Assembly: GCA_013350335.1 (NCBI GenBank)
Contig: CM023539.1
Coordinates: forward strand, 22,065,043 to 22,129,042
Origin: Chimonanthus salicifolius
Taxonomy: Eukaryota; Streptophyta; Magnoliopsida; Laurales; Calycanthaceae
Direction: 5' to 3'
Length of the DNA: 64,000 bases
In this document: one piece after another, positions 33,041 to 44,955 of the stretch
Position numbering within the stretch: position 1 is the stretch's first letter
Layout: every line of letters starts with the position of its first letter
Notes under the pieces: generated by a model
Databases searched by the model: none
Seen by the model: only the letters and a program-made list of their open reading frames with translations
Told to the model about the DNA's origin: nothing
Position numbers and translations under genes: made by a program

Positions 33041-36000
33041 CTGGGCCCATGGCCAATCATACCTCCTCTCATTCTTGGATCATTGATTTCGATGCCACAG
33101 ATCACATGGCTGGTATGTTCTCTATTTTCTTGTCCCTTTCTCCTCTCTCATTTGGTACTGTTCGCTTAGCTAATGGTTCTCTACTAGCATTACTGGTAAA
33201 GGATCTATTCCTCTCTCTTCCACCATGCACCTTCCATCTGTGTTACATGTTCCCCATTTATCTCGTAATTTGCTTTCTGCTAGTGCCCTTACTCAACAAT
33301 TCAATTGCTCAGTCACACTTTTCCCTCTCATTGTGTTTTTTAGGATCTAACCACGAGGCAGGTGATTGGTGGTGGGCGTGAAGTCGGGGGCTTATACCTT
33401 TTTGATCTTCTTGCTGCTACTTTCGAAGCTTGCTCAACCTTGTCCTCGTTTGATTTGTGGTTGTGGCATTGTCGGCTTGGCCATCCTAGTGATTCTGTTT
33501 TGTGAAAGCTTGTTCCCTATTTATCTTTTAAACATTTTACATGTGAACCTTGCCAATTTGGCAAACATATTAGAACTTCTTTTCCTCCCTCTCTGAATAG
33601 ACGGGCATCTTCCTTATTTTCTGTTGTTCATTATGATGTTTGGCAATCTCCTTCCCTCTCTCACTGGTTTTCGATATTTTGTGTCATTTATTGATGATTT
33701 TTCACGAATGATATGGATTTATCTCATGAAAAAACAAGTCTGAAGTATTTGATCATTTTCACACGTTTTATACTTGGGTTGCTACTTATTTTGATTTAAA
33801 AATGAAAACTTTGTGCAGTGATAACGGGGGTGGGGGGGGAATATTTATCTCATTCCTTTCTTACTTTTTTACACGAGCATGGTATTGAATCACATTTGTC
33901 ATATCCATCCACCCCCAAACAGAATGGTGTCGCGGAAAAAAAAACAGACACCTTCTTGGGTATCCCGCACCCTCCTCTTTACCATGCATGTTCCACAGTC
34001 TTACTGGCCTGAGGCAATATTAACCTCTTGTTATCTTATTAACCGCATGCTATCCTGTGTATTATCCGATCAATCCCACATTCAACTTCTCTCCCTTCAT
34101 AAACAGATTCCCATTCTGTCATTACATGTTTTTGGTTATGCATGCTTTGTTCCCCTGTTCTTTGGAGATAAACTTTCCCCTCGTGTTGTGCGCTGCATCT
34201 TTTTAGGTTACTCACCCTTTCACAAAGGCTACAAGTGTCTTGATCCTACCAATGGCAAACCTATGTGTCTATGGAAGTCACCTTCTTTGATACAGTTCCA
34301 TACTTTTCTACATCCTCTGGTCCAGAATTTGTCTGTTTTACCTCTTCTTCCTATCGGTACTCCTCCATCTCGGTCCCCTCCAGCCAACACTTTCAAGCCT
34401 ACCTTGGTATATCAATGTCGGCCACCAATACACACCCCTATCACCTCTACCTCTTGTCCAAATCCACCCATCTGTGCTGAGTCCAACCTTCCTATCGCCC
34501 TTCGGAAAAGTAAGTGTACCTGTACACTTCATCCTCTTGCACAATTTGTTTCCTATCATGCTATTACTCCTTCCTATTACAGTTTCCTCACAGCACTGGA
34601 CAACGTTAAGATTCTCAAGAGAGTTGACACTGCACATCGGGACCCCTCTTGGAAAGCAGCCATGGCTGAAGAATTAGCGGCACTAAAACAAAATCATACT
34701 TGGGATATGATGCCTCTTCCTCCGGGAAAGACCCCAGTTGGCTGCAAATGGGTCTTTGCCTTGAAGCCCATTGCTAGCTATAAGTCTAGGTTGGCTGCCA
34801 AAAGATTCACATAGACTTATGGCGTGGACTATCAGGAGACCTTCTCCCTTGTGGTCAAGATTACTTTTGTTTGAATTTTGATCTCTCTTGCCACCACCAA
34901 TGCATGGCCGCTTCATTAGCTGGATGTGAAAAATGTCTTCCTTCATGGTGATTTACAGGATGAAGTTTATATGCTCCCTCCTCTGGGGTTTGTCAAACAG
35001 GGGGAGCCTCATTTAGTATGTCGACTCCGCAAAGCACTTTATCGCCTCAAGCAATCCCCACGGGCTTGGTTTGAGAAGTTCAGCGATGCCCTATTGCCTT
35101 ATGGTTTATCTCGCTGCCAGACGGATCATTCTATTTTTATCTATCGCCGTCCTACTGTGGTCATGATTTTAGTTGTTATGTGGATGATATTGTTCTCACT
35201 GGTAATGATGCCACCGCCATCTCTACATTCAAAGAGTATCTTCACCGTGCCTTTGCAATTAAAGATCTCGGGCCATTGCGTTACTTTCTTGGTATTGAGG
35301 TTGCCCGCTCTTCTCAGGGACTTACACTATCACAGCGCAAGTACGCTTTCGATCTCCTCCATGATGCTAGTTACTCTGACTGCAAACCTACTGACACCCC
35401 ACTTGATACAAACACCAAGCTCTTTGTTTCCGATGGAACTCTTCTAGATTCTCATACTTGTTCTCAGAAGTTGGTTGGAAAATTGATTTACCTCACTATC
35501 ATCCGGCCTGATTTATCATATGTTGTTGGTATGGTCAGCCAATTCATGTTGGCTCCCCGAGATACCCATCTTCATGCTGTCTTCTGGATCCTCCGTTATA
35601 TGAAATCTCATCCAGGAAGGGGACTATTCTTTGCCAGACAAACTTCACTGCCAGTTCGTGGTTACTCTGATGCTGATTGGGCTGGTTCTCTTGATGACAG
35701 ACGTTCTACAACGGGTTATTGCGTCTTATTGGGCTCCCATTTGGTTAGCTGGCGTAGCAAGAAGTAGTTTGTCGTTGTTAGTTCTAGTGCTAAAGCTGAG
35801 TATCGTGCCATGGCCAACACTACGGCTGAACTCCTTTGGATCCGACGGTTTCTTACAAAATTGGGCTTTGCTCTTGATGATCCCCTTATTATGTTTTGTG
35901 ATAACCAAGGGGCCATCAACATTGCTTCCAATCCAGTCTTCCATGAGTGGACCAAACATATTGAGGTTGATTGCCACTTTCTTTGCCAACATATTTCTGA

Positions 36001-36133
36001 AGGCCGGCTTGTCACTCCTCATCTGAAGTCCTCTGATCAACTTGCCGACATTTTCACTAAGTTGGTTCCTCGAACTCAATTTGATTCCGTTATTAGCAAG
36101 CTTGGATTACTGGATGTCTTTGAACCAACTTGA
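33041..36133 (+). pseudogene. Copia pol: protease, integrase, reverse transcriptase, RNase H
   Basis: Protease: SWIIDFDATDHM near 33073, where the family has D-S-G-A, so the active-site loop is altered. The pre-integrase part is near 33410-33600 (LWLWHCRLGHPSD, then CEPCQFGKH). The integrase core around 33615-33990 has several stops and a G-run frameshift near 33825. Reverse transcriptase 34640-35770: WKAAMAEELAALKQNHTWD, GCKWVFALK, LDVKNVFLHGDL, and YVDDIVLTGND at about 35178 with the catalytic pair intact but reached by a frameshift. RNase H: YSDADWAGSLDDRRSTTGY (35670-35730), EYRAMANTTAELLWI and DNQGAINIASNPVFHEWTKH, ending near 36133. Not functional in cis. Confidence 0.9.
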
Positions 36134-36140
36134 GGGAGAG

Positions 36141-36426
36141 TGTTGTGGGACCCGACTTAATTTGGGACCCATCTCTGGATAGACAGTGTCCAAGTTCAAT
36201 GTATTTACAATAATGTCCAAGTTCAATGTATTTACATAGTCAACTTGTAATTAATGCTTTCATTTTTTGCCAACATGATTGGCTCCCTTTTTTCTATTTA
36301 ATCATGTACAAAGCTATAGGGTAAAATACAGTAAATACATTTTAATAGAAGAGAAGAATTCTTCTCCTTCAATCTTTTCTCCATCAATTCTTTTCTTTTT
36401 CCTTATTTTTATTCTATTATTCAACA
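36141..36426 (+). mobile_element. 3' LTR of the nested copia element
   Basis: 286 bp, partner of 31188-31471. Confidence 0.9.
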
Positions 36427-36571
36427 ATATCTCAATGTGATAACTCCACAGGGTTTGGTTGCACAGTATGATATAATTTTGTGGAGGCACATGAGAGACT
36501 ACGAGTAGGCCGCACCCTTCAACTGTGAGCTTCCTAAACTCGAGAACGAGTTTTCTCTGGGAGCAGGAGAA

Positions 36572-37473
36572 TGATGCGGGCATCTGTGGACTTAATCAAA
36601 ATTTTAATTTTGAACCGGGCGGGTGCATTAGCAAATTAGATAGATCGGGCTTGAAGTCAACAGATGAAAATTATAGCTTCGATCCGAGCGGGTATCCGAG
36701 TGGAAATTTGAAGATGGATAGTGGGCTTAATGAAGTCAAGAATTCAAGCCAAGTCCAAGTTCGTCGAGCCAAGCCCAACAATTCAGGCCCAACTCTTGTG
36801 AAGTCCAAGCATGTGCATGGCCTAGTTTTGACCGATTTCAATTGAGTCAAACAATCACAACGGGTGCAATAATCCTAATCAAATTAGGAATGGGTATTTC
36901 AATCGGTGGTAGCAATTAGCTAGTTTAATTATTTCCAACTTAGTTGTTCTATTTAATTTAGAACTTGTTACTTTTGAAATTCATAGGAAGATCGGTTCCT
37001 ACTTAGTTTAGGTTTTTAATTTTTTTATATAATGCATGTAATCAGTAGAATTGAGGGATTTTTTTTATGAATAAAATTAAGTTTAATCTTTTTCCAAACC
37101 GTGGTGTGTTTGTGAGGTTGAAGACTGCAATAAGTTGCAGAGAATTGCTGGAAAATCCAGCTCTGTTCCGACGATTGAAACATGTATGTTTACATGTCTG
37201 TAAACGTTGAGCGATTGAATCAAAATTTGAGAGTGATTAAACATTTAAACCCATTATTCCTGGTTGAAAGCCATTGGGTATTCACTAACCCATTTTCCAA
37301 GAAGTTGGTGAGTTGGATTTTGATGTAAAATCAACGGGTTGTGTTAGATCCAAGTTGCTTTTATTAATTGATTTATTTGGTCTAGTATTTTCTGAGATTT
37401 AATCCTAATAAACCATATCAAGCTTCCGCATACTGCTTGGGTTTCAACGATTTATTCGTCCTAGCCTACATCA
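36572..37473 (+). mobile_element. 3' LTR of the TG..CA element
   Basis: 902 bp from TGATGCGGG to CCTACATCA, with a TATA-like 'tttttatataatg' near 37021 and an AATAAAA poly(A)-like signal near 37069. Confidence 0.6.
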
Positions 37474-38060
37474 AAACTTCTTGAGTGTGAAAGACCACTT
37501 TTCTGATATATTCAGACCTTAAAATTCAAACACTTATTAAGCTTTTGAGTACGCTACTCAATGGTATTTCTAGAATTTCATGAGTATTCTTTGAAACGTG
37601 TATTTTACACATGCTTTATCTAAAAACCCCGATTTTTAAGATATTCGTATTCTGAAAATTGGCAAACTCAGATCACAGTCGATCTGTATTTTACCAAACT
37701 CCTGGGCATTTTTTAAATGTCGAAATGGGTATTTTCAACACCTGTTTTGAAGTGTCAAAAACACAATGAATATAAGCCATCTGTTTTGTTAAAATATTGA
37801 CTTTCTGAAAAATATACCATATTTAATGTAAACCTCGTGTTCTCAACGCATCTACAGTGTTGGATTTTTACGAATCAGAGGCTAAAATACACGAACAGAA
37901 AGAGGTAAAAGAATTACTGTTAAAAGTGATTTTTCAGAAAAATAAAAACCTGAATTATCTTTCTACCGATAACTTTCATCTGCTGAGATATTGCCGACAC
38001 TCTACCGACAGATCTAAGGGATGGGATGTATCCATCACTTGATAGTGTATTTTCCAAAAC

Positions 38061-38068
38061 TATAAATA
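38061..38068 (+). promoter_or_regulatory. TATA box of the element E LTR
   Basis: TATAAATA followed by 'gaagtgctagggtt', in the expected mid-LTR position. The solo LTR has 'aataaata' at the same place in minus sense (around 17950). Confidence 0.6.
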
Positions 38069-38369
38069 GAAGTGCTAGGGTTAAACCAAAATCACAAATT
38101 CACTGAGATTTTTACTGTTTTTCTTCTTCTTCTTGCTTCGTTCTACAACTACCATTTGGGTTTCGTTTCTGAAATTTTCATCAAATTTCTGTAAGTATTA
38201 CTTTTAATTGAATATTTTTACATCGTAGACCTCATTAAGAGGAAGGTAGATATTAAATTTCGTAAGGAAATACCTTACGGTTTGCTCTAGAAAAATCATG
38301 CAAGAAAATACCTACAAAATGGAAAAATCAATAACATGTCGAAATTTTTCGTTTTTGCGACAAGTGAAC

Positions 38370-38445
38370 AGTGATTTTTTGACTAGTCGACCAATGGTTG
38401 ACTAGTCGAACCTTGTGTGGTCGAAAGGTCGACCATGGTGAACAG
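38370..38445. repeat. GACTAGTCGACC palindrome cluster in the element E LTR
   Basis: Three to four overlapping sites: TGACTAGTCGACCA, TTGACTAGTCGAA, GGTCGAAAGGTCGACC. They occupy the region where the related solo LTR has TCGATATGTCGA sites. Confidence 0.75.
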
Positions 38446-38610
38446 TAGTCAGTGGCATTTTCATAATTTTGTACTAATGGTATTTTTGTAGTTTTCCCGA
38501 ACAGTAAACTGATGGCATTTTCGTAATTTTCGTGAACAGTACCGGTGACGCTTTTGTAAAATTTTGTGAATAGTACCTAGGGGCATTTTGGTAATTTTAG
38601 ATATTTTTAG
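38445..38610. repeat. Degenerate tandem repeat, about 45-bp unit, in the element E leader
   Basis: 'ggcattttcgtaattttcgtgaacagtac' and variants occur 4 times in a row. Confidence 0.65.
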
Positions 38611-40460
38611 GACAAAAACGTAATTTTTGGAAAAATTTCAAAAATGAATTTTATGTTGTTTTGGTTTAAAAAATCTTATTTTAGACCACTTATGGTTTTA
38701 TTTTTAGTCCGTATTGAGCTCAGTGGCAAAACCGTAATTTTTACAAAATTACAAAAAACTCTATAAATTTGTTTGTCATGATATTCTAAACAGTTAGGAG
38801 TATATATTATGGATATTTAGTATTATTATACGTTATATTTATACTGTTTTACGTTTTCAACAGATTACTGAAAAACACCCGCCAACCGAAGGTGAGGAGA
38901 TTCAACCACACTATGTATTTTATTAAAGTGCATTGCATTTTGCATTCAATACATTATTTCTTGTACCGTTAAATCTTACGGTAATGAGTGGATATCCGAG
39001 GTCATTTTACTCACGAAAAGAGTGTGATCAGACCAGAATGCGATACCAATACTGTTCACACGTAAGGGAATGAATGATTGTTCCTACATATGAAACGTGA
39101 ACAATAAAGTGTATGGAAGTCGAGGTATGGCCATTCTAAAGTGGAGAACGGAACTCATTCCTAGAGACTGACTGGTATCATTGGAGAATTAGAGATAGAT
39201 CATTATTCAACCGCGATTCTGATGAGAAGACTCGTATTTGTATATAATTGTGTATTACAGGATAATTATCCTACGAGGTAAAAGATGAGTATAGGTAGAC
39301 GTAATCGACTGAAGAGAATGATAACACTTATGTGTCGTAATTTATACTCCATTGGTGGGCTTTTTAATCTATGTTTAGTTTCCCAGCATAGTATAGGTAA
39401 ATACTGATTGTTGATATATGTAATATGATTCCATGCGGGAAGGCTTAGGAATTCATGTTAGCTGAGTAAGGTTATTATGATCATATTTGTGAGAGATGCT
39501 TATTTGAGTTGAGAACTATGTTTAATCCATACATTTGATGTGCATATCTGACTTGTGTATTGTGCATATCAAAATACCTCACACTGCTGTATGAAGTGCC
39601 TAACTCGTGGAGGGCACTGGTATGAGGTGTTGTCGGCAGTGTAGGATATGTATCTATTGCGTCTAGGCAAGAGTTGTAGACGTTGTTTGGCGGGGGTATA
39701 ATTTTGGAGGAAAGAAAGAGCATGCATGGTATGTTTGCTATGTAGACGTCGTTCTCATAAAAAACTACATGATTTCTGAGTGATTAAACTGTTATTTGTT
39801 TAAACATGTTATGAGTTGATAATCTGCTATATTATCTATTGTTTTCTCTTTGTTGGGCTAGTAGAGCTCACATCCGTTACGTTTCAGGGAACCGGGAAAA
39901 TGAAGGACTTGATGGTCCACACGTGTAGTAGGGGTGGAAGGCCTCTAACTATTATCCCCGCTGTTGGGATTTCACGGTTATCTACTTGATGTTTTTACAT
40001 AATGTCTGTATGAACATGCTATGTAATAAACCCCTTTATTGTGTCCATTAAGGCACTGTAGAAATGTAACAAAGTCTACTTCGTTTTCTAATATGCAATT
40101 CTGATGTAGACGAGATTGATTTATGGCGAATATTTGGGTAGATCATGTGTGACATTTTCTACTTGGACTTCATAAGAGGTCAAGTTATAGATTACATGTT
40201 GGTTAGTAGTATATCCACATACTATGCGTCGAGGTAGAATCTGCCGAGGTTTTGGGTCTTAAGCGGGTCCATGGTGACCCCTCCAGCTACGTGAGATTCT
40301 TACCGACTGTGTATGGTTGGATTCGAGGCTGCCAAATGTCATGTCCAAACTTGATCATATGTAATGTTAAGTCCATGTATAATTATGATTTTCGTAATAG
40401 CTCATTGTTAAAAAAAAATTATCTCACGTCAGTGGGCCATGGTGGCGGGGCGTGACATCT

Positions 40461-40472
40461 TGGCATCAGAGC
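40461..40472 (+). other. Primer-binding site of element E
   Basis: TGGCATCAGAGC, one mismatch from the tRNA-iMet complement, 3 bp after the LTR end. Confidence 0.85.
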
Positions 40473-40774
40473 CTTAGTTCAAAACTGGGACTGTATATGG
40501 AATTACATGTCTACAGTTAGGTGAGACTGGTTTAGTATTACCTTGGTGAGAACTTAGTGAGTCGTTAAGATAACTTAGTGGGGAATTTTTTTTCCTCTAC
40601 TTTATGCTTGACATGATCAGCTTTGTACGATTTGTTATATGTTTTTATACACAAATGATATCATTAGTTTCTTTGTGGACTGATATCTGTTTTGTTGAAA
40701 CAACAATATCGGAAGTATAAGCCTAGAGAAACCGGAGTATGTGAGAACAGTCACGGGAAAACTAGTTCGAAGTT

Positions 40775-41203
40775 ATGATCGCAAGTGGTATCAGGCCTGG
40801 AAATCACAATAATAGGTTGAGCAACCAGGACAACACTCCTACCTTGATTTCCTCTGATAGTGATCCAAGATCGCCAGAGCCTACACCTTCAACACTACTT
40901 CGTGAAGATTATACTCCTGACTCCTAGTATTCAGCACCAGCTTTTGAGTTTAGTATTGCTGGAACCTCCAGTCCAGCTTTGTGTACCTTTTGTACAAAAC
41001 CAGGACATACCAAGGAAACCTATCCATGTCCAGTGGATGTGAAGTGGTACAAATACCAGATTTTAGGACATGCCAGGAGTAACTGCCCATTCTCAAAAGG
41101 CAATGGAACCTACGGATGTCAGGCTTGTGGAGATTTTGGTCATGGACTGAGGATGTGTCCTTTTTATGATAATCATTCCATGTCAGTTTTTTCTGGAGAG
41201 TAA
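40775..41203 (+). pseudogene. Extra leader ORF with three zinc-knuckle-like motifs, element E
   Basis: A frame of 143 codons starting MIASGIRPGNHNNRLSNQ has one internal TAG near 40926. A Ser/Pro/Asp-rich first half is followed by three knuckle-like blocks: CTFCTKPGHTKETYPC (spacing altered), KYQILGHARSNC (first Cys residues lost) and CQACGDFGHGLRMC (perfect CX2CX4HX4C). It lies between the primer site and the gag start at 41484, and it is separate from the gag's own two knuckles at about 42293-42410. No equivalent exists in element D. Zinc knuckles bind single-stranded nucleic acid. It could be a duplicated gag C-terminus or a captured cellular mRNA. Confidence 0.6.
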
Positions 41204-41483
41204 AATATCAGTCTTGTAAGAAGGGAAGAGAAGATGGGTTACTTAGGAAGGAACCTTCTCTAAGATCTTTTGTTAGTTTCCTATATGTTTTGCTTTGTGT
41301 ATATGGAGAAGTCATGTAATAAGACTCTCCAAAACTATGTATAATGTGATGTAAATGAGTACGAAATAAATAGACTTAGTGTTGTAACAGCTTGTCTTTC
41401 AAAAAAAAAAGAGGCTTTGTTTATCTCATGTGGAATACTTTGTGATGGTATTTTTTTTTATACTTTTTGTATATCAGGAGAAA
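41204..41483 (+). other. 3'UTR-like tract with AATAAA-type signal and A10 run
   Basis: After the leader ORF the sequence reads like a transcript end: 'gaaataaatag' near 41367, then a run of ten A at 41401-41411. The gag leader 'atatcaggagaaa' with gag ATG at 41484 follows. Confidence 0.4.
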
Positions 41484-42660
41484 ATGCCACTCAGAAGGAA
41501 CGTAAGAATCCAAGGAGAGGGACCTGCACCACCTTCTCCTCCACTTACCCTGGAGCAGGATGCTATTTATGAAACAGTTCGAATAGCAATGTAAGTATTT
41601 AAGGATACTTTCAAAAATGGACAACCAGCTAGAACTAGCGGAGGAAGAGCAAATACCGCTTTAAGGGATTTTAGACGATTGAATCATTTATTTTTTTTCT
41701 GGAGGAACAGACCCAGCTGTAACAGAAAACTGGCTTACTCAAATTAGTTGTATATTCGATACATTAGAGGTAGACGATGATCTGCGAGTAACGTTAGCAA
41801 TCTACCAACTGACGGGAAATGCTTACAAATGGTGGGAAGTCAAAAATCTCACTGGGGACAATGTGCTCATGTCTTGGGCTGACTTTTCAAAAGCTTTTCT
41901 CTCACACTACTACCCTCTAGTTCATGGAGTTACAACAGGGGAATGATACAATATCCCTATACAACAGTACGTTTGTAAATCTCTTGCCGTATGCACCCAA
42001 GATGCTGCAAGATGAGGAAGATAAGATCCGGCATTATGTGTGGGGACTTCGTTCATTTATCCGACGACAAATGGTTGCCCAGCGTCACACCACTCTCGAA
42101 GAAGTAATGGAAAGAGCAATTTTAGTAGAAGCAATAGATGGACTCGATTTCAGTCAAGGGTCATCTCAGTAGGAAAATTCCTAGAAACCACCTCAGTATG
42201 GAAACAAGAAGAAGAAGTTTAAAGGAAATCCTTTCAAAAAAGGTCAACCTTCTGTATGGCAATCAGGCGGGACTGATGCGAAGCAGGTCATCTGTTATAC
42301 CTGTGATCAGCCCGGACATACTTCACGACGGTGCCAGACTTCTAAAGTATATGGGGAGAGTCTATGCTACACGTGCAGATAGCCAGGGCATGTGGCTAAA
42401 GACTGCCCAACTCCAAAAGATGTAAGCAGTATGGGGCCAACTTACAATATCAGGCTAGCTCAGTCAGGCGTGCAATCGACTATTAGTAGAGGTTCGCTAC
42501 AGACTTCGAGGGAGTCGTTAACACCGAACTCTTCACAATAGAGGTCCAATCAAGGGAGGGGACAAAAATGTCTTTAACAGATGACTCGGGGATGAGTCTA
42601 CTCAATTGGGCCAACCATGGACGAACCCATGGACCACTCGGTGATGGAAGGTACTTTACC
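41484..42660 (+). pseudogene. Degenerate gypsy gag of element E
   Basis: Starts MPLRRNVRIQGEGPAPPSPP. A stop (41591) and a frameshift in a T run near 41692-41700 follow. The capsid region reads DPAVTENWLTQISCIFDTLE, then LTGNAYKWWEVKN, then WADFSKAFLSHYYP, and after another shift YNSTFVNLLPYAPKMLQDEE to 42170. Two zinc knuckles, CYTCDQPGHTSRRC and CYTCRxPGHVAKDC (x = stop codon), lie at about 42293-42410. This is the normal gag layout of chromodomain-type gypsy elements, with the RNA-binding knuckles last. Confidence 0.8.
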
Positions 42661-44955
42661 GTTTTTTAGCTCTTTAGCACGTGTTATTTGACACTGGTGC
42701 ATCTCATGCTTTCATATCTGTTTTGTGTGCTGAAATTTTGAGCCTAAAATCAGTGGTTGTGGATAAACCACTGAAGGTAAAGTCTCCTTTAGGAAAGGAA
42801 GTGATAATTGACTGTGTGTGCAAGTCTTGTTTAATAAGACTTGGTGGACAGAATCTAAGATTCGATCCTTTTGTAGTAAGAATGACAGGTTTTGATGTCA
42901 TTTTTGGCATGGATTGGCTTTCGAAACACATGATAGTGTTAGATTATTATAAAAAGACAGTGTTAGGGCATTCCTGGGGGAATCAATTCTTGGAAAAAAT
43001 TGAAACCTTATAAAAGACTTAGTGTGAGAAACTCTAACCTAGGTGGGCATACAAGTAGTGTGGTTGTCGGTATAGGTTTGGAAAACGTAGGAGGTGTAGA
43101 CTTAGTGGTACTCAGGTGGTGTGTGAATTTATGAATGTTTTTCTAGACCAATTGAGTGGTCTACCTCCACGCCGAGAGATTGAGTTTGTAATCAATGTAC
43201 AACCTGGAACGTTGCCTATTTCCATACCACCTATAGGATTGCATCGGCAGTGCATCGAGAAGTGTGAACCCAGGTAGGTGAGTTACTAGAGTTAGGCTTT
43301 GTGAGATTGAGTACTTCACCTTGGGGAGAACCAGTCTTTTTTGCCAAAAAGAAGGATGGACTTTGAGGATGTGTATAGATTACCGAAAGTTGAACCAGAT
43401 AACTATTAAGAATAAGTATTCGTTGCCACAGATAGATGATTTGTTTGATCAACTGAATGGAGGCAAGTGGTTTTCAAAAATAGATTTGAGATCAGGCTAT
43501 CATCAGTTGAGAGTGAGAGATGAAGATATTTCTAAGACTGCGTTCAGGACTCACTATGGTTATTATGAATTCTTAATGATGCCCTTTGGGGTAACAAATG
43601 CACCGGCCACATTCATGGATTTAATGAACAGAATTTGCGGTCTTATTTTGGGATTTTTGTAGTAGTATTGATTGGTGATATTTTGATATTTTCGTCAACT
43701 GAAGAGGAACATGAGCAACACTTGAGGATAAAAGACTCTAGAAGACCATCAGTTGTACGCCAAATTCAGCAAGTGCGAGTTCTGGTCCAAACAAGTACAA
43801 TTTTTGGGACATGTTGTGACTCAAGATGGAGTCACAGTAGATCCTGCCAAAGTTGAGGTAGTGATAAGTTGGCAGAGACCAACAAACGTTTTTGAAATAA
43901 GAAGATTTTTGGGATTAACTGGGTATCACAGGAAATTTATACCAAGTTTCTCCCAGACTGCTATTCCAATGATAAGGTTAACAAGGAAAGACATGAAATT
44001 CGAATGGAGTGAAGAGTACGAAAAGACATTCCAGAATTTGAAGAAAAAATTGACCACCTCTCAAGTATTGATTATACCAGAGCAAGATCAATGATTTGAA
44101 GTATATTACGATGCTTTGAAAAATGGTTTAGGATGTGTCCTAGTGCAAGAAGGTAGAGTAGCAACCTATGACTCTAGACAATTAAAGGGACATGAGCAAA
44201 ATTTCTCAACTCATGATCTAGAACTAGCAGTTGCAGTATTCGCATTAAAACTCTGGAGACATCATTTGTTTGGTGAGAGATTTAATGTTTTCTCTGATCA
44301 CCACAGTCTCAATACTTGTTCACTCAGAAGGATTTGAATATGAGACAAACGAGATGGATGGAGAATTTAATAGACTATAATTTTGAACTCTCCTACCATC
44401 CAGGAAAGGCGAATGTAGTAGCAAGTGCTTTGAGTAGGAAAACTCATTGCAATGTAGCTTGTATGACATCTCTTCAATGGAATATGTTGAGTACCATAGG
44501 TGAATTTGATCTACAATTAGTAGAGTACGATAAATCAGTTCAAGCACAGAGTGAGGTCAGACAGCCAGAACTTATGAGGCTTGTGATGGAAACACAACAA
44601 AGGGACCCAGAATCTATCAAGACACGGACTCAGTTGATAAATGGAATTGATTTGAAGGATTGGAAAATCAGGACCGATGGAGATCTAACCTTCAAAAACA
44701 GATTATTTGCGCCAGAAATAGAGGATCGTAGAAGAATAGTGCTCGATCACTGTTATCAAACTCGTTTCGCAATACATCATGGAGGTGGTAAGATGTATCA
44801 TGATTTGTGACGTCAGTTCTGGTGGAGTGGAATGAAAAAAGATGTGGCAGATTTTGTGTCTAGGTGCTTAACTTGTTAGTAGGTAAAAGTAGAGCACCAG
44901 AGCCCGGGAGGAAAGACGCAACCTCTCAAAGTGTCTAGGTGGAATGGGACCATAT
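42661..44955 (+). pseudogene. Gypsy pol of element E, first part: protease, RT, RNase H, integrase start
   Basis: Protease LFDTGASHAFIS at 42683 (D-T-G motif intact), ending WLSKHMIVLDYYKKTV. RT from 43130: [63 protein letters not shown]. The catalytic box reads LIGDILIFS near 43668, where the family has a double Asp, so the first is Gly. The RT tail with AKFSKCEFW and FLGLTGYHRKF runs to 44095. RNase H is 44096-44540, with a frameshift near 44315. The integrase zinc-binding part starts near 44755 ([32 protein letters not shown]) with several stops. Integrase is interrupted at 44955 by the LARD-like insertion. Confidence 0.9.

Larger units (their letters stand above)
31188..36426 (+). mobile_element. 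Complete-length Ty1/copia element, 5.2 kb, 5-bp duplication ATATC
   Basis: LTRs at 31188-31471 and 36141-36426 both start TGTTGTGGGACCC and end TATTCAACA. ATATC lies at 31183-31187 and again at 36427-36431. The primer site follows the 5' LTR (31472), and a purine tract GAGGGAGAG precedes the 3' LTR. By eye the LTRs differ at roughly one base in ten over the first 80 bp, so the insertion is not recent. The short LTRs and single gag-pol layout fit small copia lineages such as Ale or Ivana; the lineage was not resolved. Confidence 0.9.
30063..37473 (+). mobile_element. Unclassified TG..CA LTR element with collapsed 5' LTR
   Basis: The insert starts TGATGCG and ends CCTACATCA, flanked by AAACT on both sides. 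A polypurine tract GGGAGCAGGAGAA (36559-36571) precedes a 902-bp 3' LTR (36572-37473) that also starts TGATGCG. At the 5' end only about 29 bp of LTR remain (30063-30091). They join the LTR start to a piece like 'tgagggatttttttgatgaata', which aligns with 37055-37076 just downstream of the 3' LTR TATA box. A weak tRNA-Met primer site follows (30092-30102). Without the nested copia the element is about 2.2 kb. No pol is present. Confidence 0.65.
29830..40457 (+). mobile_element. 5' LTR of element E, split by a 7.4-kb insertion
   Basis: Starts TGTAATAACCCAACCC and ends GGGGCGTGACA. The two parts (233 and 2979 bp) add to about 3.2 kb, matching the solo LTR at 15609-18774 (3.17 kb) in content and order. 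The break coincides with a 5-bp duplication AAACT (30058-30062 and 37474-37478). Confidence 0.85.
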
